Source: Gibbula magus (lineage: Eukaryota > Mollusca > Gastropoda > Trochida > Trochidae). Taken from it: a stretch of 64,000 nucleotides of DNA. This document shows positions 31,516-42,559 of this stretch, piece by piece. The position numbers and the translations under genes were made by a program. The DNA is taken from contig OW388297.1 of NCBI GenBank assembly GCA_936450465.1, positions 61,136,581 to 61,200,580 of the forward strand, written 5' to 3'. The notes under the pieces are model-generated. The model did no database searches. It saw only the letters and a list, made by a program, of their open reading frames with translations, and had not been told where the DNA came from. Position 1 is the stretch's first letter, and every line of letters starts with the position of its first letter.

Positions 31516-32236
31516 AAAAAAATTTAGTTCTATCTTGCTTAATATCTATGATAAATATATAATGAAACTTGTGTTAAAAACCTCTCAAAAACACCTTTCA
31601 TTCAAATATAAATATTGCTATATCGAAGGGGACCGAAAACCCCCATTCAAAAAGTTTTGCATGGGGACAAAATTTTGGAACTCTTGATACTCACTAAATA
31701 AAGATGATATCCTTAAAAGTAGAGTGTTCTAGAGTCATTTGTTTCTGAGAATACACATACACATTTAAATGAACCCCTGTCACACCCCAGTATTTAAGTT
31801 TCAGTTATGAAATTTACAAATCATAATCTCCATCTTTTAAAGAAAACAGTCCCCAGGTTTCTGGATATCACCTATTGCTGATTCATGAGAAGAAGTCGTT
31901 TGAAGCTTTTAGGGTGAACCCCCTGTAAAGTTCATATTTCATAATTTATCTTAACCAAACTTGTATCCATCCTACAAAGATGTTTATGAACAAATTTCAC
32001 ATTTCTGTATCAAGCGCTTTCGTATACGAAGTCGTTTAAAGGTTTCACTTTTAACGTCTCTGGTGGGCATATTTGTGGGCGTTGGAATTCATGATGAACA
32101 AACTTTGACCCCCTAGGTGATTGGTACCCATCAACCAAATTGAAAGAATGAAAAGTTTACGGATGATAGATGGACACCGAACAACGGCCCATGCCATAAG
32201 CAGACTGCACATCTGGCCTTTCAGGCCTGATGAGCT
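31516..32236 (+). repeat. Second family A-type 3' terminus on unrelated sequence
   Basis: Mostly unique sequence without a frame, closing with ccatgccataagcagactgc and ggcctttcaggcctgatgag at 32188-32236. It is thus another element that uses the family A terminus with a different core. Confidence 0.5.
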
Positions 32237-32458
32237 AAATAGGTTTCCCTACAAAATTTCAGCTATAGGAGTGTAGCAGCACTGAAGAAGTTGAAAATGT
32301 GAAAAGTTCATGGACAACATTCTGGCAGACAATAAGCGGCAGACAATAAGCGACAGACAGATGACGACGTCAACATCCCATGCCATAACCCCATCTAGCC
32401 TTTCATGCCTGAAGATCTAATAATCCATCTCTACTCAGTATAAAATAAGAACACTTAC

Positions 32459-32636
32459 ATCCAACTTTGAGTCCAATTCCTGATCAGAAGCCACTACATG
32501 CTCATCTTCTTTCTTGCCCAATTTCTGCATAACAGCTTGCTTGGTTGTCCAATATGTTTCTTTCATCTTATGCAATGTAGAAGTGTTTGTATTTTCCACT
32601 TGGCGGTCGTAGTTCATCCCACAGTAGCCATGAGTC
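32459..32636 (-). CDS. ICA1: ICA1 exon 2 (start of the AH/BAR domain)
   Basis: A 178-bp exon between acceptor gaatacttgcag and donor GTAAGT. Entered in phase 2, it encodes 59 residues: a variable N terminus (THGYCGMNYDRQVENTNTST), then KMKETYWTTKQAVMQKLGKK and EDEHVVASDQELDSKLD. Vertebrate ICA1 has KMQQKYWETKQAFIKATGKK and EDEHVVASDADLDAKLE at the same place, the most conserved signature of the family, so identification is very strong. It joins exon 3 in phase 0 and exon 1 in phase 2. An upstream ATG in this exon (ATGGCTACTGTGGGATGA) is out of frame and would matter only if translation began here. Confidence 0.96.
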
Positions 32637-32740
32637 CTGCAAGTATTCACATGTTGTGTTTTAGGCAAACACTTGTTGTGAAATATTAAAACCTTTTGTC
32701 TCCTTTCCAATCACACAATTGTTACATAATTTGTCATCCA

Positions 32741-33450
32741 AAAATAGAGCCATGGGCTCTGTAGCTCATCAGGACTTCATTGATTTATTATCTAAGGTTG
32801 AATATCTCAAGTTATCTCAAGTAATACATTGTTAACAAGCGAAAAATAGGTTTTTAGATCATGACCCCTGTGACCCATATTTGAAGTCACAGGGTCACTA
32901 ATCCTACAATTAAGAATCACCTTTGACCAAAGAGTCTCTACACAACATTTCACCTTTCTAAAGCTTTACATACTTGAGAAAAAGTTGAAAATAGGTTTTG
33001 GTGTCATGACCCGTGACCTAGATTAGGGTTCCAGGGTCACAAAATCTACAATTTAGAATTCCCATTGGCCAAGGAGTATGCACACAACTTTTCAGCTCTC
33101 TAGACCTTTTGGAACTGGAGAAGATGATAAAAATAGGTTTTTAAGGATGTGACCCCTGTGACCCCATTTGGGGTCATGGGGTCACGAAATCTACAATTTA
33201 GAATTCCCATTGGCCAAGGAGTCTGCACACAACTTTTCAGCTCTCTAGACGTTTTGGACCTGGCGAAGAAAGGGAAAGTAGATTTTTAAGGATGTGACCC
33301 CTGTGACCCCAATTGGGGTCATGGTGTCATGAAATCTACAATTTAGAATCCCCATTGGCCAAGGAGTCTGCACACAACTTTTCAGCTCTCTAGATCTTTT
33401 GGAACTGGATAAGAAGATGAAAATAGGTTTTAAGGATGTGACCCCATTTG
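32741..33450 (+). repeat. Family A element, 5' end and five units
   Basis: It starts with aaaatagagccatgggctct and continues through five family A units. At about 33450 it is cut by a family C end fragment (cctcccggatcatgccggga, ccgcaagttaagggttaatt) reaching 33520, followed by short ttaattaa repeats. It lies in ICA1 intron 1, just upstream of exon 2. Confidence 0.8.
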
Positions 33451-33597
33451 GGATCCGGTATGAGACACCTAGGAATTGTTTATGACCCTCCCGGATCATG
33501 CCGGGAACCGCAAGTTAAGGGTTAATTAATTAATTAATTCTCCAAATCAATTACACAATATCATGAGATATTTCAAAGAACATTATATTACATTTAA

Positions 33598-34459
33598 CAA
33601 GCAGACAGAGTCGGCCATATCCCCCGCCATGTAGGAATTTTGAATATATTTATGCATTTTGAATATATAATGCATTTACTTTCTTGAAAATTGTTATAAC
33701 TCATAACTCATAAGTGATAGTTCTAACCTGAAACACGTTGTTAGTCTGATTGAACTCAGTTTTAAGATTTCCAGTGTGTCCTAGAAATAAATGTTTTTGC
33801 CCATGCCAAGATTCATTGACCTTGATCATACATCTTTGGAGTTAAGGTCTGGAAACACAATTTTAACATGTTTTTCCATTGAAACAGCCAAACAAGTTTA
33901 AACTTGAAAAGGCACAGTGATCAACCATATTTGTTCTATCAAGTTTTATCGAGCTTGGTCTTATTGCCTTGAGTTATGTTTCGGAAACAACAAAATTCTT
34001 AGATGCATTTCCAAGGAAACGGCAAAGCAAAAGATCAAAGAAGTAGAAAACTAACACAAAGACAGAATGACAACATTCTCAAATTTCTATATATAGCAAA
34101 AGGCACATCTAGACTACTTGGTTGATACCTGTACAAAGTTTCAGCAAAATATATTGAATAGTTTTGAAGTTTGAGGCCGGAATATAGTTATCCCTCTTCT
34201 TGAAGTCCAGACTGTTTGCATTCGTAAAAAAAAAAAAATATTCTCAAATTTCTATATAGCAAAAGGCACATCTAGACTACTTGGTTGTTACCTGTACAAA
34301 GTTTCAACAAAATATATTAAATAGTTTTGAAGTTTGAGGCCGGGATGGAAAAGCCCGGATGCACAGACGGACAGACAGACGGACGGACGGACGGACAGAC
34401 AGACAGACGGACGGAGCTCATTTCTATATCCCCTGCCAACTTCGTTGTGGCGGGGGATA
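33598..34459 (+). mobile_element. Family E non-autonomous element, copy 2
   Basis: It has the same 5' end (caagcagacagagtcggcca, tatcccccgccatgtaggaa) and the same 3' end (tatcccctgccaacttcgtt, gtggcgggggataa) as 9158-9595. The insert is longer: a middle segment (33680-34070), two tagcaaaaggcacatctag units, and an ACGG/ACAG tract at 34361-34417. Its flanks again place the ends between A and T with no visible duplication. Confidence 0.75.
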
Positions 34460-35424
34460 ATAAAAACATTTTATATTATCTTTATCAGCAATTCACTTAC
34501 AAAATACAAATAATGACTCACATGTGAATGTGAGACAAGTTACAAAAAGATGAAATATGACATATAATTTTTGTTAGACCGCCAATTCTAAGTTTTCAAT
34601 TCTCAACATCCACAAGGGGTAATCCCTGTCCATGCTAAACTGGAAGTTGGCAGTCGTCAACAACCATTTTCTCGACAGACAGTAGTTTTTAACTGGGGTG
34701 GGTCCGAATTGGTTAGTTTTGAACATTTTCCATTGAATGATGTCAACAATATCAACATGTTTAAACTCTTGAATAGCTTTAGTTTACAATCGCTACATCT
34801 GTGAAACATGACATGTAATATATAGTTTAGAATTTTAACATTTTAGGAGCCAGTCAATCGTCGTCAGGGAAAATTCTGCGAAAAGGCGACTTTCTACATG
34901 AAAACAGCAAATTTACATGGATCAAGCCCATTATTGTGTAATTTTAAGTCGAATGTGATAATCTAGGACTTGCATTAAAGTTACAGCTGTCACAGATTGA
35001 TTGAAACCGAGATTTAGCAAAAATAAAAACTGTACAAAATGATGGTAGTTGCTCCATCACTGTCCAGGTTGTTGAGTGTCCTGATTGGTTGCAATTGAAT
35101 CTAGTTGTGCAATCAGCAACGCCGTTGTAAAAATGACATTTGCCAATGACACGTCATATTGATGAAATAAACATAAGACCAAAGTTTTCTCGTTTAATGT
35201 GTTTTCCTCGAAATATGCTATTTGATTTTGTGAAAACTATTGATCATAAACATGAAACATATTTTATTCTCAAAGCACATGCTAGAACTCTCACATCATA
35301 AAGATGAAATGACTGACCCTCAGGACTTTTCTTTGGGATTAGGCCTAAAAAAAGAGAGTTTGTTTCGGGTTTCTGCCCGCATCAGTTACAAACCAACGCC
35401 TCAGGTCTTTTTTTTCTAGGTCTT
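34460..35424. other. ICA1 intron 1 sequence, no feature seen
   Basis: Unique-looking sequence without a supported frame or a clear repeat. Confidence 0.4.
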
Positions 35425-35570
35425 AAAGAGCAACTCCCGGATGATTTTGCTCCAATTTCTTTCAAGTAACAGCCTATGGTTTACATGCACATTGCAAAGA
35501 CATGGAAATTATGTGAATTGGTTTATAAACAACAAATTCTCACATCCCATTACCATTTAACCCATTTATG
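35425..35570 (+). mobile_element. End fragment of the 4-kb TTAA element family
   Basis: ttaaagagcaactcccggat and the next 130 bp (gattttgctccaatttcttt, gtttacatgcacattgcaaa) match the right end of the element at 43361-47353 read on the minus strand (47353 inward). TTAA precedes it. Homology stops near 35566 at a cccatttatgcatgacgtcc / ataaatggga palindrome, so this copy is truncated. Confidence 0.8.
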
Positions 35571-35899
35571 CATGACGTCCCATAAATGGGACGCTAATTC
35601 AATGATCTGGTTCTCTGTTGATATAAAAGATAAATTTTTGTGGCAAAATATAATTTCTTGTCTTGATATTTATTGGAAAGGTAAGTGGAAGGGTAATAAC
35701 AAAATTAAAAATTTATAAGTGACTGACTAACCCTCTGCTGACATATATGATCACCGTACTATGTTAAAAAAACAGATTCAAGCATCATAATATTGTCCAA
35801 AATATTTTTGGGAACTGGCTTTGTTATCTCAAAATTTTATTCAGCCACAAATATTTTTCAGGTAACTTAATACTGCCCATTTTGGCATCACAGTGGTAA

Positions 35900-36283
35900 T
35901 TTGTACCAAGTTCAGTTACAGATTCAAGGGCAATAACTCCATAAAAAATAATATTTCAGAAGTGGTTTTTCGAACTCGATAAAGAGTATGGTCATGAATA
36001 CTCACAACCAAAATTTCATTCACCTAGGTTGAACAGTTTCTGAGAAAACTTGTCCCGATTGAACACAATAAAACTTAGTCCAAATAGTGACGTTTTAATG
36101 GAAACAACAAAAAATTTATATGTCAGAGAACTGAAAATTGTCTGTGCACGACGGGAAGAACATGGTTAACACCTGTACAAAGTTTGGTTGATGTACCTTT
36201 GATGGACGAATGGACAGACAAAAGGACAGACAGAAGGAATGACTGCTAAATACCCCCGCTTACTTCGTATCGGGGGTATACAA
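35900..36283 (+). repeat. Family D terminus with a family F-like unit
   Basis: 35925-36060 resembles one family F unit (aataactcc, gaactcgataaagagta, tttctgagaaaacttgtccc). 36130-36283 is the family D tail: gaagaacatggttaacacct, a ggacagacaaaaggacagac tract, and a hairpin tacccccgcttacttcgtat / cgggggta. Core and tail combinations differ from the other D copy at 28780-28936. Confidence 0.7.
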
Positions 36284-36612
36284 AAAAAACAATTTTTTTT
36301 TACTTTGTTTTAGGTCCTCATCCCTATGACCCTTCTTTGTGGTCACAGAGTAATCGAGTCTTTAATCTCTTATTCATAATCCTCATTGGAAAACAAATCT
36401 GTACACAATAAATCAATCTTCTACGGCTTTAGTTCTGCAGAAGAAGATGAAAATAGGTTTTAGGTCATGGCCTGTGAGGCACTTACTTGAGGTAACTGGG
36501 TCACCAAATCTGTAATAATAATTAATCGGGCCCTAATTCAGACAAGATGAGCTAAAATGCATGACTTGACCTAATTATCATGTGACTCTACTTCAAAGAT
36601 TAGATTACATAC
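36284..36612 (+). repeat. Diverged family A unit upstream of the exon 1 donor
   Basis: 36300-36530 holds a weakly conserved family A unit (gttctgcagaagaagatgaa, ggtcaccaaatct). The donor of ICA1 exon 1 (GTATGT on the minus strand) lies at 36612-36607. Confidence 0.5.
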
Positions 36613-36654
36613 GTCATTTTGCAGCAATCAGTCTTCAGGATATTTGTTTCCAAC
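36613..36654 (-). CDS. ICA1: ICA1 exon 1 with the likely start codon
   Basis: A 42-bp exon with a strong acceptor (cattttttttttcag) and donor (GTATGT). Its last five bases are ATGAC (ATG at 36617-36615). Spliced to exon 2 they give ATG-ACG-ACT, so the protein begins MTTHGYCGMNYDR, comparable in length and opening to the vertebrate MSGHKCSYPW start. The phase fit with exon 2 was not assumed in advance, which supports the call. No in-frame stop precedes the ATG inside the exon, so an even earlier start in an upstream exon cannot be excluded. The preceding acceptor means there is at least one more 5' exon to the right. Confidence 0.78.
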
Positions 36655-36711
36655 CTGAAAAAAAAATGTACAAAATGAAACCAAATGTTATCTAAAAAGT
36701 GCATTTACTTA

Positions 36712-39700
36712 AAAATAGAGCCATGGGCTCTGTGGCTCATCAGGGTTTATATTGTTTGATGATGAAGACAGAAACATATTGTCTCAATATAATGCATAAT
36801 CCATAGCCCTGACAAATCTTCGTCTTGAAAGTGAGAGAGAGCACTCAGCTAGGTCAACACAGAGGAAATTATGCAATATGCTGACCCCTTGGCTCTGGTT
36901 ACAAGCCAGCTGTGCTTTTACAGCCAAATTATGTAATAGCCTCTGCCTTGCACAAAACACTGGCATCACTGATCTAACTGTATAAGGCTTAGAGAGAACA
37001 GGCAATGTGATGAATCTCATGGTACATAGTACAATTTAGAATCACCTTGGCTAAATAATCTTTGCACAATTTTATCTGTTCTTAGCCTTTTCGTCCAAAC
37101 ATCTAAACATTCTGAACGCAATATTCCTTCTAGTTCGTTCTGGAGAAGAAGATCAAAATAGATTTTTATGTTTGGACCTGTGAGGGCGTTTTTTTTATAT
37201 AATATCCACAATATTCAGGCTATTCAATAGTTCTCATTTCACATTGATTACATCAATTTGACAAACATGTCCATAATGCATGGAGACTTGAACTTCAACA
37301 TATATTTCACATTCCTACTGAATAAGATTAACTGCAAAGTTACTTTTTTTCTCAATTTCTGCATTTCTCAAACCCAAGTTAGGACTCACATATCTAAAAG
37401 ATGAGATGACTCTCCCTCAGGTATTTTATTAGGGAAACAAGATGTGTTTGTTAAACACAGATGCCCCCGGATATACTAAAGTTATGGCCAAGGTTAAAGT
37501 TTTCTGAATATTGTCCATTGCGGCAAGTTCAAGGTCACAAGGTCAAATATGATGACCTCATCTGGAAGGTCTCATCACAAGGTATGCACATGCCAAGTAT
37601 GAAAGCCCTAGCTCTGAGCAATCCAAAGTTATGGCCAAGGTTAAAGTTTTCTGAAGATGTCCACTGCGGCAAGGTCAAGGTCAAGGTCACAAGGTCAAAT
37701 ATGATGACCTCGTCTGAAGGCCTCATCATTGGGTATGCACATGCTAAGTATGAAAGCCGTAGCTCTGAACAATCAAAAGTTATGGCCAAGGTTAACGTTT
37801 TCTTAATATTGTCCACTGCGGCAAGGTCAAATCACAAGGTCAAATATGATGACTTCATCTGAAGGTCTCATCATTAGGTATGCACATACCAAGTATGAAA
37901 GCCGTAGCTCTGAGCAATCCAAAGTTATGGCCAAGGTTAACGTTTTCTAAATATTATCCACTGCGGCAAGGTCAAGGTCACAAGGTCAAATATGATGACT
38001 TCATCTGAAAGGTCTCATCACAAGGTAATCACACGCCAAGTATGAAAGCCGTAGCTCTGAGCAATCTAAAGTTATGGCCAAGGTTAAAGTTTACTGAAGA
38101 TGTCCACTACGGCAAGGTCAAGGTCACAAGGTCAAATATGATAACCTCATCTGAAGGTCTCATCACAAGGTATGCACATGCCAAGTATGAAAGCCCTAGC
38201 TCAGAGCAATCAAAAGTTATGGCCAAGGTTAAAATTTTCTGAAAATGTTCATTGTGGCAAGGTCAAGGTCACAAGGTCAAATATGATGACCTCATCTGAA
38301 AGGTCTCATCACAAGGTATACACGGGCCAAGTATGACAGCCCTAGCTCAGAGCAATCAAAAGTTATGGCCATGGTTAAAGTTTTCTGAAAATGTCAATTG
38401 TGGCAAGGTCAAGATCACAAGGTCGAATATGATGACCTCATCTGAAAGGTCTCATCACAAGGTATGCACATGCCAAGTATGAAAGTCCTAGCTCTGAGCA
38501 ATCCAAAGTTATGGCCAAGGTTAAAGTTTTTGTGGAGAAACACACAGACGGACAGACGGACGGACGGACGGACAGACGGACAGGTGAAAAACAATGTAAC
38601 CCCGGAATCTCCGATTCGGGGGCATAAAAATAATTTGAAGTGCCATAAAATATCAGTTCAAAATTCAATTTCAAAGGCTTTTTTAGGCTGTGGCCCATAT
38701 TTGGGGTCACAGGATCACCAAATTTACAAGTTAGAATCCCCATTGGCTAAAGAGTTTGCACACAATATTACAGCTTTCTAGGTCTTTTTGTTTCAGAGAA
38801 ACAGATGAAAACAGGATTTTAGGTAATGGCCTGTGAGGCCCTTATTTGGGACCACAGGGTCACCAAATCTACAATTTAGAATCTCCATTGGCTAAAGACT
38901 CTTTACACAACATGACAGCCTTCAAGGTCTTTTTGTTCTGGAGAAGAAAATGAAAATAGTCTTATCTTATCATTTCATCACCAGTCATATGCAGTTCACA
39001 TATCTCATGTAAAATAAAAGAATTCTTAACTCCTCTTCAATTTATTCCTTTGTGGCTTGTCACAATATTCAGTTAATAGGCTGTTCAATAGTTCTCATTT
39101 CACATTGATTACATCAATTTGAGAAACATGTCCACAATGTAGATTGTATACTTAAGGCGACATATATTTCACATTCCTACTGAATAAGATTAACTGCAAA
39201 GTTACTTTTTTTCTCAATTCTGCATTTCTCAAACCAAAGTTAGGACTTACATATCTAAAAGATGAGATGACTCAACCTCAGGTATTTTATTAGGGAAAAA
39301 TTGATTGAAGTGCCATAAAATATCAGTTCAAAATTCAATTTCAAAGGTTTGTTTAGGCTGTGGCCCATATTTGGGGTCACAGGATCACCAAATTTACAAG
39401 TTAGAATCCCCATTGGCTAAAGAGTTTGCACACAATATTACAGTCTTCTAGGTCTTTTTGTTTCAGAGAAACAGATGAAAACAGGATTTTAGGTAATGGC
39501 CTGTGAGGCCCTTATTTGGGGCCACAGGGTCACCAAATAGATCTACAATTTAGAATCTCCATTGGCTAAAGATTCTTTACACAACATGACAGCCTTCAAG
39601 GTCTTTATGTTCTGGAGAAGAAAATGAAAATAGTCTTATCTTATCATTTCATCACCAGTCATATGCAGTTCACATATCTCATGTAAAATAAAAGAATTCT

Positions 39701-40673
39701 TAACTCCTCTTCAATTTATTCCTTTGTGGCTTGTCACAATATTCAGTTAATAGGCTATTCAATAGTTCTTATTTCACATTGATTACATCAATTTGAGAAA
39801 CATGTCCACAATGTAGATTGTAATCTTAAGTCGACATATATTTCACATTCCTACTGAATAAAATTTACTGCAAAGTTACTTTTTTTCTCAATTCTGCATT
39901 TCTCAAACCCAAGTTAGGACTTACATATCTAAAAGATGAGATGACTCAACCTCAGGTATTTTATTAGGGAAAAATTGATTGAAGTGCCATAAAATACCAG
40001 TTCAAAATTCAATTTCAAAGGTTTTTTTAGGCTGTGGCCCATATTTGGGGTCACAGGATCACCAAATTTAAAAGTTAGAATCCCCATTGGCTAAAGAGTT
40101 TGCACACAATATTACAGACTTCTAGGTCTTTTTGTTTCAGAGACACAGATGAAAACAGGATTTTAGGTAATGGCCTGTGAGGCCCTTATTTGGGACCACA
40201 GGGTCACCAAATCTACAATTTAGAATCTCCATTGGTTAAAGACTCTTTACACAACATGACAGCCTCCTAGGTCGTTTCGTTCTGGAGACAAAGAAGAAAA
40301 TAGAATTTTAGGTCATGGCCTGTGAGGCCCTTATTTGGGGCCACAGGGTCACCAAATCTACAATTTAGAATCTCCATTGGCTAAAGAGTCTGTACACAAC
40401 ATTTCAGTCTTCTAGGTCTTTTCGTTCTGGAGAAGAAGATGAAAATAGGTTTTTAGGTTATGGCCTGTAAGGCCCTTATTTGGGGTCACTGGATCACTAA
40501 ATCTACAATTTAGAATCCCCATTGCCCAAGGAGTCTGTATACAAAATTCAGCTACCTAGACCCAGTGGTTCTGGAGAAGAAGTCGAAAAAGCGAAGAAAA
40601 GTTTACGGACAGACGGACGGACACCATCCCATGCCATAAGCCCATCGGGCCTCTCAGGCCTGATGAGCTAAAA
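36712..40673 (+). mobile_element. Long family A element with a 670-bp higher-order repeat
   Basis: The 5' end is at 36712 (aaaatagagccatgggctct) and the 3' end at 40607-40673 (gacagacggacggacaccat, then gcccatcgggcctctcaggc and ctgatgagct). The core repeats a block of about 670 bp at 38633, 39302 and 39977, with a partial block at 37200-37435. Each block holds diverged family A units plus a linker (agattaactgcaaagttact, aaaagatgagatgactcaac). It is interrupted by a family B element. It is the most complete family A copy in the window and lies just upstream of ICA1 exon 1. Confidence 0.75.
37436..38631 (+). mobile_element. Family B tandem-repeat element, copy 2, nested in family A
   Basis: It starts caagatgtgtttgttaaaca with gatgcccccgg, carries seven or eight approximately 145-bp family B units, an ACGG tract at 38546-38582 and the hairpin ccccggaatctccgattcgg / gggcataaaaa. 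Flanks match the linker of the 670-bp block (ttattagggaaa on the left, ttgaagtgccataaaat on the right) without an evident target duplication, consistent with Helitron-type insertion. Confidence 0.8.
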
Positions 40674-42559
40674 ATTAAAAGGACTTCTCCGCTATTAATG
40701 AAAATTATTTTTGCAAAGGTTAGTCTATGGGATTTCAGTTTTGATGACTCACTTTTGGCCAGGTACTAGGGCTATAACCTCAAGTGATTGGTTTTCGGAC
40801 GCTTAAGAGACAAATCAATGTTGACATGTATGAAAATTAATTAATATATATCATCTATTTTTTCCATATGAGCTTTATCTAAAATAAATTGGAGACAGTT
40901 CGTCGGGGAAAATGTTTTGATGACTATCTTGTCTCATTTAGTGAGTACATCCGGAATTTTGACAGTCGACGAATGTATGCCGTTTTCGGACATCTGTTTG
41001 GTTGATACCAAAAATAGATATCCCAAGCTATTTATGTAACTTCCGTTGACCCAGAATATTACAAAAACGCAAGGACAACGTAGAAATGTTGTTGGTAGCC
41101 GGTATGACTTGTTCAAATTATCAAAATGTCGACTTTTTCATAACATGCAAAAAATACCTCAGGATAGAGATAGATTTTAAGCTTAAGAGTGAAGTTTGTA
41201 TGATATTACAAATCTTAGGAAGTTTCACACGAAACATATGTTATTCTGACCGCTAGCGGAGACCTGTCCTTTGTATTGATGATGTCACATGGCTACAAAT
41301 ATCATGAAAAACTACCCGAATGTGAGCCGTCCGAAAACCAAGTGCGTCCGAAAACAAAGAACTCGACGATATATTTAAAATTAAATAGGCTGTTGCCATT
41401 TGCTTTGATTGTGTATGACTTTGAGTCTTTCACACTTCCCGACGTCTGCCGTCCGTTGTGTATTTATGCGGAATATGTGCAGTGTAAAATGGAAAAATAT
41501 AATATGGTATTGAACGACAAAACCTAGCAAGCTCCATGTTATTAAATATCCCTAGATCTACGTTAAAATCGCCGAACCGGTAGTCCGGTAGACGAGGTTT
41601 CTGAAAACATGATTGCGGGTGCTAAATTATAATATCTATAATGATGCTGAAATAGGACTATATTTAAATAATTCCCCACCTGTTATGTTGTCACCACAAG
41701 TCGACCATATTTCTATTGATTTTCCGGAAGTTTCCGATATGCGTGTAAGGGAGATAATTATGTTGTTATACTCCAATCCGGAGACCACTAAAGAGAATTC
41801 GAAATCTGTTTCGATAAACAAGCACAGGTTTGTTTATTTGTTAAAAATAGCAAAACACTTGTCGTTTCTTTCCATTGCTTTATGTTTCGACAATTTATAA
41901 GGAAGGTTCTATCGGGGTATTTTTTGTTGAAACGAAAGTCAAGAGGATATTCCCGTTGACACATATATGCGGGATACGGACGAAACGGCGACACGGCAAA
42001 ACGGCGACAAAATTTGGTTGAAACGGCGACAAAATTGGACGGAACGGCGACAGAAATAAATATATGCTATTGATGGGAACCAGGTATTTTTTTGTTGAAA
42101 CGAAAGTCAAGAGGATATTCCCGTTTACACATAGATCTATATGCTATATTAATGGGAACCAGTGATTTCGTGGTCGTCGCTACTTCTCAGTCGCTGAGCA
42201 GTTTTCTCGCGGGGCAAGTGTTATCGGCCAGTACGCGCTTGCGTGGAGAGCTCACACAGTAGGCCCTATATATATAGTAAGCGCGCTTGTGAGTGCGATG
42301 CGCTGTGCAAAATGATCTAAAGTAAAGTCGGAAACGCTATTTGGGAATTATATTAGATTGGTTACAAAAAGAACATTATCTTGTGGAAATGTTTATTCAA
42401 AACGTGAATAACTATCTGCAAACGTGTAGGTATGAGTGTCAGATCTTTCTAAAGAAGGTTTTACAGGAGGAAAATAGCAATTATTAAAGCACTAACAATA
42501 ATGCTGCCAGTAATATTCCCAGTCGAACAATAGAAAACAGAAACCGTCTTTAGATGTAT
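40674..42559. other. No recognised gene; short direct repeats near 42 kb
   Basis: Frames at 41276-41527 and 41613-41900 (83 and 95 codons) show no motif I can name. A 47-bp string (ttttttgttgaaacgaaagt, caagaggatattcccgtt) occurs twice, at 41921-41967 and 42087-42133. Between them aacggcgacaaaat-type strings repeat five times. Confidence 0.4.

Larger units (their letters stand above)
5839..32458 (-). other. ICA1 intron 2 (about 26.6 kb)
   Basis: The interval between the donor GTAAGT after exon 2 (32458-32453) and the acceptor before exon 3 (ending at 5839). No coding residue is missing between the two exons relative to vertebrate ICA1, so this is one intron. It is filled with nested transposable elements in both orientations, listed separately. 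Expansion is by insertion, since several elements can be removed cleanly to restore older sequence. Confidence 0.85.

Noticed and set aside
32435..32710. Whole 91-codon frame as an unspliced ORF
   Set aside because: Only 32636-32459 is coding; the ends of the frame are intron sequence beyond a clear acceptor and the GTAAGT donor.
41276..41900. Two plus-strand ORFs of 83 and 95 codons
   Set aside because: No domain, no splice context, and not clearly linked to the RT downstream; kept only as a note.
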